NCBI RefSeq assembly: GCF_003573695.1
Contig: NC_039362.1
Coordinates: 6,920,088 to 6,984,087, forward strand
Direction of reading: 5' to 3'
Length of the DNA stretch: 64,000 nt
DNA from: Papaver somniferum
Taxonomy: Eukaryota; Streptophyta; Magnoliopsida; Ranunculales; Papaveraceae
The position numbers were made by a program, and so were the translations under genes. This document shows, one piece after another, positions 1 through 10,229 of the stretch (position 1 is the first letter of the stretch; every line of letters begins with the position of its first letter). The notes under the pieces were generated by a model. That model was not told the DNA's origin and ran no database searches. It worked only from the letters and a program-made list of their open reading frames with translations.

Positions 1-1148
1 TATCCACTATTATCAAAATTATTAGAACAAATGGAGGTTTTGAGTTTGTAAATCATGAACTCAAGACTTTGCTCCCTATTTTTGGCACTACGCATGAAGT
101 TACATGTCATCACACACCTAAACAAAATGGTGTTGCTGAGTCAAAACACAGACACCTATTGGATGTCACCAGAACCTACTTAATTCAATCTTCTCTCCTC
201 ATTACTTTATAGTTTGAAGCTCTCAGTACAATCAATTACATTATTAATAGACTTCCTAACAAATCTACTAAATTCATGTCACCGTTTGAAAATCCTTTAT
301 GTCAACAACCTGATTATTTCTTTCTTAGAAATTTTTGGTTGTCTATGCTTTCCATGGCTGAGGCCTTATACTTCAAACAAATTGGTTCAAAGAAGTTCCA
401 AGTGTGTTTTTATAGGCTACAGTTCATCTCTACAGATGTCTTAATCCTCCTACTGGCAAGACTTTTGAATCTAGACATGTTATATTTCATGAACACATTT
501 ATCTTTATTCCATACTTGTATCATATAATACAACTTGACCATCTCATTCTTTTGACATATTTGTTGCCCTTCTTTATCCTATTCCACTCACCCCATCTTC
601 GTCTAATATATATTGTCTCAGTTTATGTACCTTCTGATTCTTTTATCACTGCGTCTACACCTATTTGAAACATTGAACAATCACACCATGACCACTAGAT
701 CCAAAAATCACATTTACAAGCCTAAAGTTCTTTTTGCCACTAAACATATGTTATCAGCTGCTTGTTTGGCCACTCTGACTATACCTACACCCACCACTTA
801 TGTTCATGCTTCCAAAATATATACCTGTTTGTCTAGAGGATATGTTTAAAGAACATAAAATTGTTATGGATGCTGATATTATTACTCTAGTGCCACTTTA
901 TCCATATCAAAATCTTGTGGGTTGTAAGTGGTTCTTTAAGGTAAAGAACAATGTTGATGGTATTATTGAGAAATATAAATCTAGGCTAGTTACTAAAGGT
1001 TTTCATCATCTTGAAGGTCTGGACTATAATGGCACTTTCCGCTACAATCAGATTGGTTTTATTCATTGTTGTGAATTTTGATTGGAAACTGAAACAACTT
1101 GATGCTAGTAATGCATTTCTACAAGATGATCTTAAGGATACCGTGTAT
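1..1148 (+). pseudogene. Ty1/copia pol pseudogene: integrase and N-terminal reverse transcriptase
   Basis: Broken polyprotein of a Ty1/copia LTR retrotransposon that enters from beyond the left edge. Bases 3-210 read as integrase core: the IIRTNGGFEF stretch sits where copia integrases have R-S/T-D-N-G-x-E-F, and the HTPKQNGVAESKHRHL block carries the last catalytic Glu. The central catalytic Asp appears replaced by Asn. From about 210 to 660 the frame shifts several times. Around 845-1148 the N-terminal RT appears (QNLVGCKWFFKVK, then KYKSRLVTKGF, then the WKLKQLDASNAFL motif) in two frames. Synthesis of an active enzyme is not possible. The RT resumes at 1732 beyond an inserted LINE fragment. 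Confident as to family, not as to exact domain edges. Confidence 0.88.
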
Positions 1149-1731
1149 CGAGGCGTGCTGAAGGAAGGATGCAACGCCAAGGCCGACCGAATCTAACTTG
1201 GGACGAGTGCGTGAAGAACGACTTGAGAAACCGAAATCTCTCACCAGAGCAGGCGCTGGATAGACAGACTTGGAGGGCGACAATACGCGTGGAAGAGGTG
1301 GGTTTCAGGTATGTATACTAACAACCCTTCTCCTTTATTTCCTATTTTAGTTCTTTACAACTCAATCAGAGAACACGTAAAGGAAACCCTTCAGTTTCGT
1401 GAAGGGGGGAATCCCCTTGTAGCGCTGCAGTAGGCAGAATTGTGAAGGGGAAACACCCTGTAGCTTCTGCAACCGGGACAGAGTGTAAGTATATCCGCAT
1501 TAATGGTCGAGAATTCGTAATCCCATTAACACGGTGACTACGCACACTTAGTCCAAAAACATTAACAATCGCGACGCGGGTAGCATCAAGTATTTTTGCT
1601 TGTCGTAGTGCAAGTTGTGCGAGGCTCGGATAGGCCGGCGTAAAACCCATGTCCTACTCTTATGAGATATTTTCTAGTCGACCCGGTACTTGCTACTGGA
1701 AAAGACTTTGGATTTCGGATTTCGGATTTCG
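1149..1731 (+). mobile_element. 5'-truncated RTE-type LINE fragment inserted in the copia RT
   Basis: A 583-bp insert flanked by a 21-bp near-perfect duplication (1128-1148 and 1732-1752, both gatcttaagga then accgtgtat with one mismatch), which interrupts the copia reading frame exactly. The first about 140 bases encode a GRPNLTWDECVKNDL block followed by ALDRQTWRATIRV, which resembles the C-terminal tail found after the RT in RTE/BovB-like and some animal LINE proteins. The insert ends in three copies of the heptamer atttcgg; short tandem-repeat tails instead of poly(A) are typical of RTE elements. The element is therefore a 5'-truncated, target-primed insertion. A splice-like gtatgt, tactaac, ttttag series lies at 1311-1350 but its meaning is unclear. 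GC content looks higher than in the surrounding copia sequence. Confidence 0.7.
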
Positions 1732-2888
1732 GATCTTAAGGAAACCGTGTATATGGTTCAACCTCCAGGTTTAGAAGATCCATCCAATTCTGGTTATGTC
1801 TGCAAACTCAACCAATCTTTATATAGTCTCAAACAAGCCGCAAGGGCCTGATATGAATAACTATTTGATCCCTTGGTCGTTCTGGATTTCAAACCTTCAC
1901 TAGCAGACTCTTCTTTGTTTTTTTTCAGAAGTTTGGTGCTGAACGGACATTCATTCTAGTTTATGTGGATGATATCATCATCACAGGGGATGATACTTGT
2001 CACTGTAATTCCAGTATTACCCATTTTACCACTCTGTTTCCAGTTAAGGATTTAGGGAATCTATATTATTTTTTGGGCTTAGAGGTCAAGAGGAATTCTG
2101 CAGGGTTTTTTCTCTCTCAGACAAAGTATGTTCTGGATCTACTTCAGAAGACTAATTTGGTTGCACTCAAGCCTTGCAACTCACTGTGTTCTGCGAATTT
2201 CAAGTTGTATGTTTCTGATGGTGAACCTCTCTCCAGTATTACTGAGTACATGTCTTTAGTAGGTTCTTTACAGTATCTCACTTGGACAAGACCTGTTTTA
2301 TTGTCATTCAGATCTGTCAACATATACATACATTCTCCAACAACTGCTCAGTTGAGTGCAGCCAAGAGGGTTCTGAGATATGTAAATGGGACTATTGATC
2401 ATGGATTGTTCTTTTCAAAAGGTTTTACTGCACTACAAGGGTTCATAGATGCAGAGTTGGTTAGTAATCCTGATGACAGGAGATCCACTAATGGTTATTG
2501 TGTTTTTTTTTGTTGGGTCAATCCTATTTTTTTCCTCCAAAAAGAAACTGAATGTATCAAGATCCAATATAGAAAACGAGTACATATCTCTTACTTCTAT
2601 AGTTGCTGAAGTTTTATGGATATGTCAGTTGCTCAAGGATCTTCATGTTTTTCTTCCAGATCTTCCTAGCATTTCCTGTGATAATAAGAGTATCATTGCT
2701 TTGGCTTCAAATCCAGTGTTTCATAACAGGATGAAACACTTATCTATTATTGATGTTCATTGTGTCAGAGAGTTAGTCCATTCCAAATCTCTGGCAACTC
2801 CAAGGTTTGATTGTTTCAAGCATAGGCTTCAGGTTGTTTATCCCCTTCAGCTTGAGGGAGGGGAGCAACAATTAGTCGCTTTGTTGTA
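1732..2888 (+). pseudogene. Ty1/copia pol pseudogene: C-terminal RT and RNase H
   Basis: Continuation of the copia polyprotein after the LINE fragment. The [13 protein letters not shown] region is followed by the [10 protein letters not shown] motif, then the catalytic YVDD box at about 1957-1975 (VYVDDIIITGDD). RNase H follows with AKRVLRYVNGTIDHGL, DDRRSTNGYCVF and, after a frameshift near 2500, EYISLTSIVAEVLWI and HNRMKHLSIIDVHCVRE. The last block is the usual C-terminal copia RNase H signature. A stop near 1850 and the frameshift at a T-run make it inactive. Its polypurine tract and LTR follow directly. Confidence 0.9.
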
Positions 2889-3110
2889 GACATGCGCTTC
2901 TCTCTTATGGTGCCTTTAATTTATTTGTATGTGTGGTTAACAATTTTGTCTCTTACTGCCCAGTGTAACTTTCTAGTATAACGGTTTATTTATGTCCGTT
3001 ATGTGTAGTATAATTTCTTAACCTCCTGTAATGGATGTCTCTTATATAAGACAGTTTGTAATTCTCTCGTCTGTTTAATGAGAATGATTTTCTTCACCTG
3101 ATTCATTTCA
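2850..3110 (+). mobile_element. Copia polypurine tract and probable 3' LTR remnant
   Basis: Just after the RNase H tail comes cttgagggagggga (2851-2864), the usual plant copia polypurine tract. The following about 240 bases have LTR character: a TATA-like tatataagacag at 3053-3064 and the T-rich initiation region typical of small copia LTRs (tttaatgagaatgattttc, near 3075). No matching 5' LTR lies in the window and no target duplication could be recognised, so the right boundary is approximate. Confidence 0.5.
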
Positions 3111-3775
3111 CTAACATTGTCTATGAAAAAATCGTTTTAGTGATATTGATATATTAAATCATCTATGAAAATCGTTTTGGTGATATTAGTAGGTCTTCAA
3201 CCAACATTACCAATTGAGAGAATATAGAGTTTTGGATACAAATGGTGCGGTAGAGCTCCAAATTACATGACTTATCAGAAAGCATATAACACAGCTACCT
3301 CAAAAAAAATGTTAAAGTAGCTGACCCCATTTACCAATGGAGATAGATAACTCTACTTAAGAACAACCTTCAAATGAAGAAATAAGTGAATTCACGAATC
3401 TATTGGATTTTATGGGGGATCCACCATCACTGAGAAGTGGGGAAGACTCATCGTCATGCTGCAAAAATACAAACTACCCTGCAAAGTAAAGCATTGGTTA
3501 GCTCATGAAGCAAAGTTCTAGTGATAGTGTGGATACCGCATTTCATGTCCTCCCAAGCCCAGCATGCTGGTATTATGTATAGGCTTGAGGAGGTCCTCCC
3601 TCAAGCCTATAAATATGTAAACTCGCCTCAATTCTAAGGTACCATCTTGATCTCCTCAAGGTCTCAACTTGAATAACTATCAATGAAAATACAAGTTCTC
3701 TCTCTTATGTCTCTTTACTTATGATTTACCTTAGTAGTGAGTTTAGCAACTACAAACACTGCTAGCTTCAGCCAT
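3111..3775. other. Degraded spacer with a possible small LTR remnant
   Basis: No coding region was recognised. At 3581-3608 there is a near-perfect hairpin (aggcttgagg, loop, cctcaagcct) immediately followed by tataaatatg. Some 80 bases later comes tatcaatgaaaatacaag with a run of tct, the layout of a short copia LTR promoter and transcript start. This may be a solo LTR of about 280 bp that separates LINE-like sequence on either side, but no terminal repeat or target duplication was found. Confidence 0.3.
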
Positions 3776-4060
3776 ATGTGAAGGAAGAATGTGTTTCGAA
3801 AAGTTCATCCTTTTACTTGGTTTATGGTCCATAGTGCACTAACAACAGTCTGACAACCTAAATAAAAGATAATGTGACATAAAGGTAGTTGGCTGCTACT
3901 TATGCAGGGCGGATGAAGAAACCATAGATCGCATGTTATTGTATTCCAAATTCTCCAAAACTATTTAGGATTACTTCATAACTAGAATAAATCACTCTTG
4001 GACCCATAAGCTAACGATTAAGAAACTATTTGAATTTTGTCCATCAAAGGAAACATATAA
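3776..4060 (+). pseudogene. LINE zf-RVT relic
   Basis: A short decayed stretch reading GCYLCRADEETIDRMLLYSKFSKTI in one frame (about 3890-3965). It resembles the zinc-binding region behind the reverse transcriptase of plant L1 elements (C-x-x-C, then E-x-x-x-H and a hydrophobic C/S-x-F segment followed by W). Upstream, a segment with HPFTWFMVHSALTTV resembles the K-x-F-x-W-x-x-H part of the same domain. Stops interrupt it, and no RT or RNase H is joined to it. Confidence 0.45.
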
Positions 4061-4469
4061 GCAAGGAAATCGTGGTCGACCCCTTATTGAGGTAAGTAGA
4101 AAATAATATCATTAATAATAAGCTAAAAAGGATGATTTTTCAACAAGGGTCTGTATTCGATTGACATAAACATATATCTTTCATAAAAATTGACCACGGA
4201 TTGGGAAAATATACTGGGTTATGTTTAAGACTTTGAGTCTCTTCTAATTTGACATGTTCTATCATTGATCATTCTTGGTGGTCGTCGTAGTGAAAATCCT
4301 CAACGATAATAATGATGACGTTTTTTAAAACTGGTATGCTCCAAGGTTCGGTTGGAATTAGATTTTTGGTATGGCACAGGCTTGTCCTATGGGCACTACA
4401 GGTTGTTTCCGGTTTCAGGTTTGGTTGATTTCTCATCCATTTTGAGTCTTTATGTGGGTTTTTCTGTAC
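4061..4469. other. Spacer left of the gypsy element, no gene seen
   Basis: AT-rich sequence without recognisable coding content. The last about 35 bases before the gypsy LTR (4436-4465, cattttgagtctttatgtgg) resemble the first about 30 bases after the right-hand LTR (cattttgggcttttacgtgg at 17264), so the element may sit in or beside a short local repeat. Confidence 0.4.
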
Positions 4470-4802
4470 TGAACTAGTACAAGGGATGAATGAATTACTT
4501 GGTAGCAAGCTACCTTCTCTCTGAAACCAGAGCCTAGTTTATCTTCCAAAGGAAAATAGGGTTTTCATTCATTAGTCGAATTCTTACACAATCATTGGTC
4601 TTTAAACACCCTCTCCTGAATGACTTAATCTAATAGTCAATATTACATCAATGATCTCACATGGAACTCGATGATTAAACCCTACCAACTTATTTCTAAC
4701 TTCAGACAATTATCTTCTACTAAGTAAAGACTAAAAGAGTCTAGCCCAACTAAACTTTCATAAGCCCACGTCAAATGTATAAGCCCATGCTGGTATATGA
4801 CA
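4470..4802 (-). repeat. 3' LTR of the Reina-like element
   Basis: A 333-bp direct repeat of 16938-17259. It begins on the plus strand with tgaactagtacaaggg and ends with tatatgaca. Differences from the partner are mostly scattered single bases and a short indel near 4760 (the partner repeats the word agtgcataag differently). In element orientation it follows the polypurine tract at 4803-4818. Confidence 0.92.
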
Positions 4803-4815
4803 TTGCCTACCCCAT

Positions 4816-5988
4816 TTAAGCATACTTGTCCTCAAGGATGAAATCAGGAAACTGAGATTGGATGTGCACAACATCTTCCCATGTCGCGTCTTTTGGAGCT
4901 GAGTTAGACCAATGAACCAAGACCTGAGGTACTGATGATCCATTACGGAGTGTAAGTCTGTGAATATCCAAAGATTTGATCACATAACAGCCATTATGAT
5001 CAACTAGAGGTAGCTGAGGCATGGTGACAGCATTAAGACCAATCCTCTTCTTTAGTTGGGACACATGAAAGATAGGATGAATTCGAAAACCAACTGGTAG
5101 CTTAAGTTTATATGCAACAACGCCGATGAGTTGGAGAACTTCAAATGGCCCAAAATATTTAACTGAAAGTTTGAAGTTCCGTCTAATAGCAACTGAAGTC
5201 TGCTTGTATGGCTGAAGCTTCAGAAACACCAAGTCACCCACTGCAAATTCCCTATCTGATATTTTCTGATCTGCGAAAAACTTCATCTTGCTTTGAGATT
5301 TAGAAAGGTCATGTTTGAGCAGTTGGAGCATAAGGTCCCTTTCTTTTAAGTAATATTCAACAGTGGCTACAGAAGTAGGAGTAGGTATTGGAAATACTAA
5401 GTGAGGAGGTTGGTACCCGTATAACGCCTGAAATGGAGACATTTTAAGGCATGTATGATAATTGGTGTTAAACCAATATTCTTTAAAGGACAACCACTGA
5501 ACCCACTGCTTAGGCTGTGAACCTGTCATGCATCGTAAATATTTCTCTACACAAGCATTTGTCCTTTCAGTTTGACCATCGGTTTGAGGATGGTAAGCTG
5601 AACTCAGTTTCAAGGTGGTACCTAATGATTTAAATTGAGCCTGCCAAAACTGACTGATGAAGATTTTATCTCTATCGCTGATAATAGTGTTAGGTAAACC
5701 ATGGAATTTAAAAATATTGGACATAAATTCTTTGGCAACTGTGATGGCAATGAAAGGATGGCCGAGTGGAATAAAATGGCTATACTTGGTGAGGCGATTT
5801 ACTACTACCAGAATGACATTTTTTCGACAAGACATAGGCAAAACTTCAATGAAGTCCATGGATATGTCCTTCCAAGCTGTGTCAGGGATTGGAAGACGTT
5901 GTAGAAGTCCTCCAGGAAAGGAGTGGTCACCTTTGTTGCATTGGCAGATGTCACAATCTGAGATAAACTGGATGATGTCATGTTTCAT
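4816..5988 (-). pseudogene. Gypsy integrase core with C-terminal chromodomain
   Basis: An open stretch of 390 codons encoding most of the Reina-like integrase. It starts inside the zinc finger (ISDCDICQCNK keeps the C-x-x-C half). The catalytic triad appears as D in DISMDFIEVLP, D in TIISDRDKIF and E in DGQTERTNACVEKY. A GPY/F-type module follows (YFGPFEVLQLIGVVAYKLKLP, then HPIFHVSQLK). The last about 45 residues, with VLVHWSNSAPKDATWE, form a chromodomain, the module that steers chromoviruses to particular chromatin. The integrase core is intact, but it is separated from the RT ORF by a deletion and frameshift at about 5990-6015, so it cannot be made as part of a normal polyprotein. Confidence 0.9.
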
Positions 5989-6016
5989 GTTTGAAAAATG
6001 TTATGGGTCTGTTGTC

Positions 6017-7469
6017 TTATAGAAGCACTACACCAACACCCTTTGAGCATGAATCAGTTTCCAATGTAAATGGCTTGTTGAAATCAGGCAAATCTAAAAC
6101 TGGGGCTTGAGTCATTGTTGTTTTGATAGAGGAGAATGATGTGGAGGCTTCATCAGTACAAATAAATGAGTCCTTCTTTAACAGTTCTGTCAGAGGCTTG
6201 CAAATATTGCCATACCCTTTGATGAACTTCCGATAATAACCAGTCAAGCCTAAAAACCCTCGTAACTGCTTCAATGTTTGTGGTTGAGGCCAACTAACCA
6301 TAGCAGCAACCTTGTCAGGATCTGCAGCTACACCATTTTCGGTTATTAAGTGTCCCAAGTACTCGAGTTGAGGCTGAGAAAAAGTTCAATTGGAGAATTT
6401 AGCATACAAGGAATGTTGGCGTAGCAAAGAAAAAACCACATGAAGGTGTTTCAGATGATCTGCAAGAGATGAACTGTATACAAGAATATCGTCAAAAAAT
6501 ACGAGTACAAACTTGCGAAGAAATGGCTGAAAAACCTCATTCATCAATGCCTGGAATGTTGCAGGTGCATTCGTAAGGCCGTAGGGAATGACTCGAAACT
6601 CATAGTGGCCATGATGAGTGCGGAAAGCCGTCTTGTGAATGTCCGGTGGATAAATCAAAATCTGGTGATAACCTGACAGTAAATCGATCTTTGTAAAGAT
6701 AATGGCACCATTCAACTCATCCAACAACTCTTCGATTAAAGGAATAGGAAACTTGTCCTTTACAGTCATGTCATTGAGTTTGCGATAATCGACACAGAAT
6801 CGCCACATTCCATCTTTCTTTTTGACCAAAATAATTGGAGAAGCAAAAGGGCTACGGCTCTTTTGAATCAACCCTGCAGAGAGCGTTTCTTGGACAAGCT
6901 GTTCCACCACAGCTTTATGAATAAAGGGACATTTATATGGTCTTTGTGAAGTAGGTGTTGAATTAGGTTTAAGTGGAATATTATGATCCAGTGGACGAGA
7001 AGGTGGCAGTTGGGTGGGTTTTGAAAAGACATCAGTAAATGAGTCTATTAAGGTCGAAACTTCACTAGGAATCTGTTGCACATGAGTAGCATGAACATGA
7101 AAAAATTGGCCAATTAAGGCACGGGCCTTACTCTTGATGAATTTCTTAAGAGTAGTAGCACTTAAAAGACTGAGAGAGGGTTTAGAAGAGCTCCTTTGTG
7201 ATGTAATGTGACAACCATGATGTATAAAGGAACACATCACCGAGTTGTCGCAACCAATGTGCACCAAACAGCATGTCGCATCCACCGAGAGGAAGGGCGC
7301 GTAAGTCAGCAGAAACTTGTAACCCTGTATTTCCCATTGAAGGTTATTACACAGACCCTTGTTGATGGTGCTATCTCCATTGGCAACAGTCACAAGCATA
7401 TGAGTTGTTGGTGAAATATGGACACCAAGCTTTGCTGCAAGATGAGAATCAATAAAGCTATGGGTACTG
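6017..7469 (-). pseudogene. Gypsy protease (C-terminal part), reverse transcriptase and truncated RNase H
   Basis: On the minus strand this begins just after the protease DTG motif with the STHSFIDSHLAAKLG segment. The RT follows: the KKKDGMWRFCVDYRKLN motif, then KIDLLSGYHQI, the YEFRVIPYGLTNAPATFQ block and the catalytic FDDILVY at about 6476-6496. A short break at about 6360-6385 is followed by the RT connection and RNase H start (LRGFLGLTGYYRKFIKGYG, then LETDSCSKGVGVVL). RNase H stops there: roughly 190 codons covering the remaining RNase H and the integrase HH part of the zinc finger are missing before 5988. The protease half is cut off from its N-terminal half at 15619 by element A. 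Confidence 0.9.
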
Positions 7470-7474
7470 CCTGT

Positions 7475-9043
7475 TGTTGATGGTGGATTTTCGTTTAAGG
7501 CTAAAATTATAAAAGCCGAATTTAATAGGCTGACATCCTGTAAAGGATAAGTCCATTTGAGTGATGAATACTTCTTCAATTTATTAATTCAACTAGAATG
7601 GAGCATGTGGCAACAATCCCTGTGAATTAAATACACCCAGAACGGAGCATGTAGAAACAATCCCGATTTTCTGTGGATTCATAGCATTATTAATTAATTC
7701 TTTATTAGCCTTGTATTTCCTATGTTGTTCCCGGGAACCCTCACTGTTGATGCGACATGAGGACTGAGTGTTGCTCCTAACATAGTAACATGAATCTCCG
7801 AGTGTCAATAGTGAGGCATGCACGAAATGCCCGTACAAGCTATCTCTCAGTGAGTTATATTAGCCCGATTGAGTAAAGTCTCTCAGTGTGTTATACTATC
7901 CCGATTGAGCATTCCTCTCGGTGTGTTATACTAGCCCGATTGAGTATAATCTAGACTGCCCGTACTAGTCTCAGAAATAATCATGACCACGCAGGTTGGT
8001 CGCATGATTCGATAGCCTAGACGATCCTCATTAGAAGCAGGCTATCACCATAATGACCACCAGCGGCCCCGATTATGTCCTGGCTGGTCGAACGCATGCC
8101 TTACCCCCAAATAGCCGCCAAACGCCAGCCCTGAAGAGGATTGTCGAGTAGGCATGGAGTGGCTAGCATGCGCAAGACTGTCAAAAAATGGTCTCAAAAT
8201 AAGTCGCGACCGTCCAACTTCGCAGGCACGGTTGGACGGCTTGGATTGTCCCGCAATCAATTGGTGAAAAGTTGGCACGCCCATTGGCGGGCCCACTTTC
8301 CACCTACCTGATCGGTTCTCCCACAGCCAAGCTATGGAGCAATAAACGATTGCCCAAACATGGCTGGAGTGATGCTTTAGGAAACCGTGGAAATTCAAAT
8401 TGATCACGACCATCCAACTTCGCAAGCATGGTTGGATGGCTTAGATCACATCCAGGATCGTCGGTCAGGTATCACCATGTTCACCACCGACCCAATGTGG
8501 ATCCCACGTGGTCTGTCAGTCCATACGAAGAGCATAGCATGCAAATTCGTCCGGCCAAAGTAGCATGCACGCGACCAACATAAAACCCTAATTAGGGTTT
8601 GCGGCATATTACATGTGTCGTAAATCGATCACGAGCGTCCATCTTCGCCATCCTGGATGAAGGGTGCAGGAATAGACTAAGGAGGTCCAGAGAGTATCTA
8701 CATGATCACCGTGGGCCCGTCTACCTCCATGTCCGACCGACTAGAGCAAGGAAGGACCAAACTCCTCGATTCGTGCGCCCAAATGTGGCATGTCACGCCT
8801 CCTTAAGGAATCCTTTGCGACACAGGATTCCTATTGAAAACAGATCTCGCCCAATCCTCTTCGCCGGTCGAATCGACTGGTTTAGATCGCACCTTCGTGA
8901 GACAAGCTAGCATGGACGTGAGCACCGGCAGGCCACCTCCATGCAGGACCAATCGGTCCCTCCAAAATCGTCCCCTAAGCTCAAATTCTATTGAGCTGAA
9001 AGTGGGTGCTTGCGCACCTCCCAAACCTTAATCCAACGGTCGC
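7475..9043 (+). repeat. Left LTR of element A, 3'-truncated
   Basis: Starts TGTTGATGGTGG and is co-linear with 13066-14634 (both 1569 bp). The match ends abruptly at the words aacggtcgcag; the partner continues for 984 bp including the tataaata promoter. From 9044 the sequence differs, so the promoter-bearing part was removed by deletion. It contains three 36-40 bp tandem units of the type ctctcggtgtgttatac followed by cccgattgag (about 7842-7950), also present in the partner (about 13435-13545). Confidence 0.88.
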
Positions 9044-9291
9044 AGGACCAATGTTTTTCTTTTACATTACGTTTGCAATTTCATATGACATGTATAATCA
9101 TTCGTATCCAAGATGCAAATTCTATTGAGAATAATCTCGTTCAGAAAATCAATTGTTCACGAAACTATCTCAAAAATGAGCCAATTCAGAATTCAATTAC
9201 CTATAAGTTCAAAACCTAAAATCAAGACGTGAAAGAATTTCCTCACACCACTCAAAACAAAGGGAAAGCATGACTAAAAGAAATAAAGCAT
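9044..9291 (+). other. Interior of element A between truncated LTR and antisense gene
   Basis: AT-rich, no coding region. In element B the corresponding place holds the primer binding site and about 640 bp of leader. Here it is shortened to about 250 bp by the deletion that removed the end of the left LTR. It would serve as 3' untranslated or downstream region of the antisense PMD gene; no clear poly(A) signal was singled out. Confidence 0.5.
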
Positions 9292-9543
9292 TCAAGGGAA
9301 GTCCTTCAACAACAACTCGTTCTGCTGAGAGAAAGCAGCTTTCATGTTCTTGAGGGAGGCCTGCTTCAGCTTCAACTCATTGGACAACCTATCGATCTCT
9401 TCTGCCTGGCGGGCGATGCAATCTGCAGAAGGAGATTCACGCATCTCACCTTGTGGCTTATGAAGCTTCTCTATTTTGGAGAACCCCTTGTAGAACCAAG
9501 AAGCATTGAACTCATATTTCTGGAACACATCCAGGTGGAATTC
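9292..9543 (-). pseudogene. PMD gene of element A, C-terminal coiled-coil tail after an in-frame TAG
   Basis: Continues in the same frame directly after the TAG at 9544-9546. The ORF reads through KYEFNASWFYKGFSKIEKL and then a charged heptad-like helix (QAEEIDRLSNELKLKQASL) to the stop after LLLKDFP. Element B has the same tail at 40887-41126 with the same ending (LLKNFP), also behind an in-frame TAG. The parallel suggests that the segment is, or was, part of the protein. The TAG may be the AG of a splice acceptor or a genuine premature stop; the sequence does not decide. Confidence 0.6.
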
Positions 9544-10143
9544 CTAGTTGGAAACTATCTCTTCAGTAGCTGAGCGGCCTGTTGCGACGCGCATACCATG
9601 GATGGAAGATAAGGCTTCCTCAACACGTTTGGCTAATGGGAAGCGACTCTTAAGTTTCCTAGTAGTAGCAATGTGACCGTGCTTCTTCCATATCTCGGTA
9701 TACAACTTCTCATACTTGGCTGACACGCTGAATCCTCCAATTAGCACGTGGTATGTATAAGGAGTGTCGAAAGGGAGCTCGAAGACAGCTCTAGGGACGA
9801 CAGGCTGCACCACCAACACTTCTTCAGAGGCCTTCTCAGCTGCAAGAGACCCTGCAATTGCTTTATCGATCGCATGAGCTTTCTCAGGAGATTCTTTAGA
9901 AGGAGCTACCTCAACAATCGCGGATGTTATCTCTCCTACGTTCCTCGTGATGTTTGTGTCACTCTGAAGACTGATTTCTTCCACAGCCTCATCTACAAGC
10001 TCACTGAGGTTACCGCTCTGGGAGACATTCTTTTCAGTCGAGCTTGCAAATTCTTTGTCATTATCTGGGAGAGGATCAGTATCACCAGACTTCTCGTTAT
10101 GACTATGTGTCAGTCTTGCAAAAGCATTTATTTTCGGGATTCC
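9544..10143 (-). pseudogene. PMD gene of element A, exon 3
   Basis: Proposed third exon. On the minus strand a gcgatcag acceptor (10144-10151) precedes a frame that opens with GIPKINAFARLTHSHNEKSG and continues through an acidic, Ser-rich linker to a conserved block (YHVLIGGFSVSAKYEKLYTEIWKKHG across two adjacent pieces, then KSRFPLAKRVEEALSSI). The same block occurs in element B at about 41160-41345 (DHVLIGGFSVPAKHAALYTKIW), so it is a conserved domain-like module, not recognised by name. It ends at TAG (9544-9546). Joined in phase 0 to exon 2, whose last codon is itself a stop in this copy. Confidence 0.65.
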
Positions 10144-10229
10144 CTGATCGCAAACAAGAAATTACCTTTAATGAAAGTTGCTCAAGAGGAAATAAATTAA
10201 AGTATCAAGCAAAAAGAGATTTAAAATAC
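10144..10229 (-). other. Proposed 86-bp intron 2 of the element A PMD gene
   Basis: Minus-strand donor gtatttt (after 10230) and acceptor gatcag (at 10144). Removing it keeps phase 0 between exon 2 and exon 3. Element B has an 85-bp interval at the same place (41863-41947) with donor gtacgta and acceptor cctag. The matching position, phase and size in two diverged copies is the evidence; no transcript is available here. Confidence 0.6.

Noticed and set aside
1366..1650. 94-codon minus-strand ORF in the RTE-like insert
   Set aside because: Lies antisense to the 3' region of the insert and has no recognised motif; the insert is better read as a LINE end on the plus strand.
8045..8425. 126-codon ORF in the left LTR of element A, repeated at 13636-14016
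   Set aside because: Present in both LTR copies only because the LTRs are duplicates. No motif, and it lies within LTR DNA upstream of the promoter.
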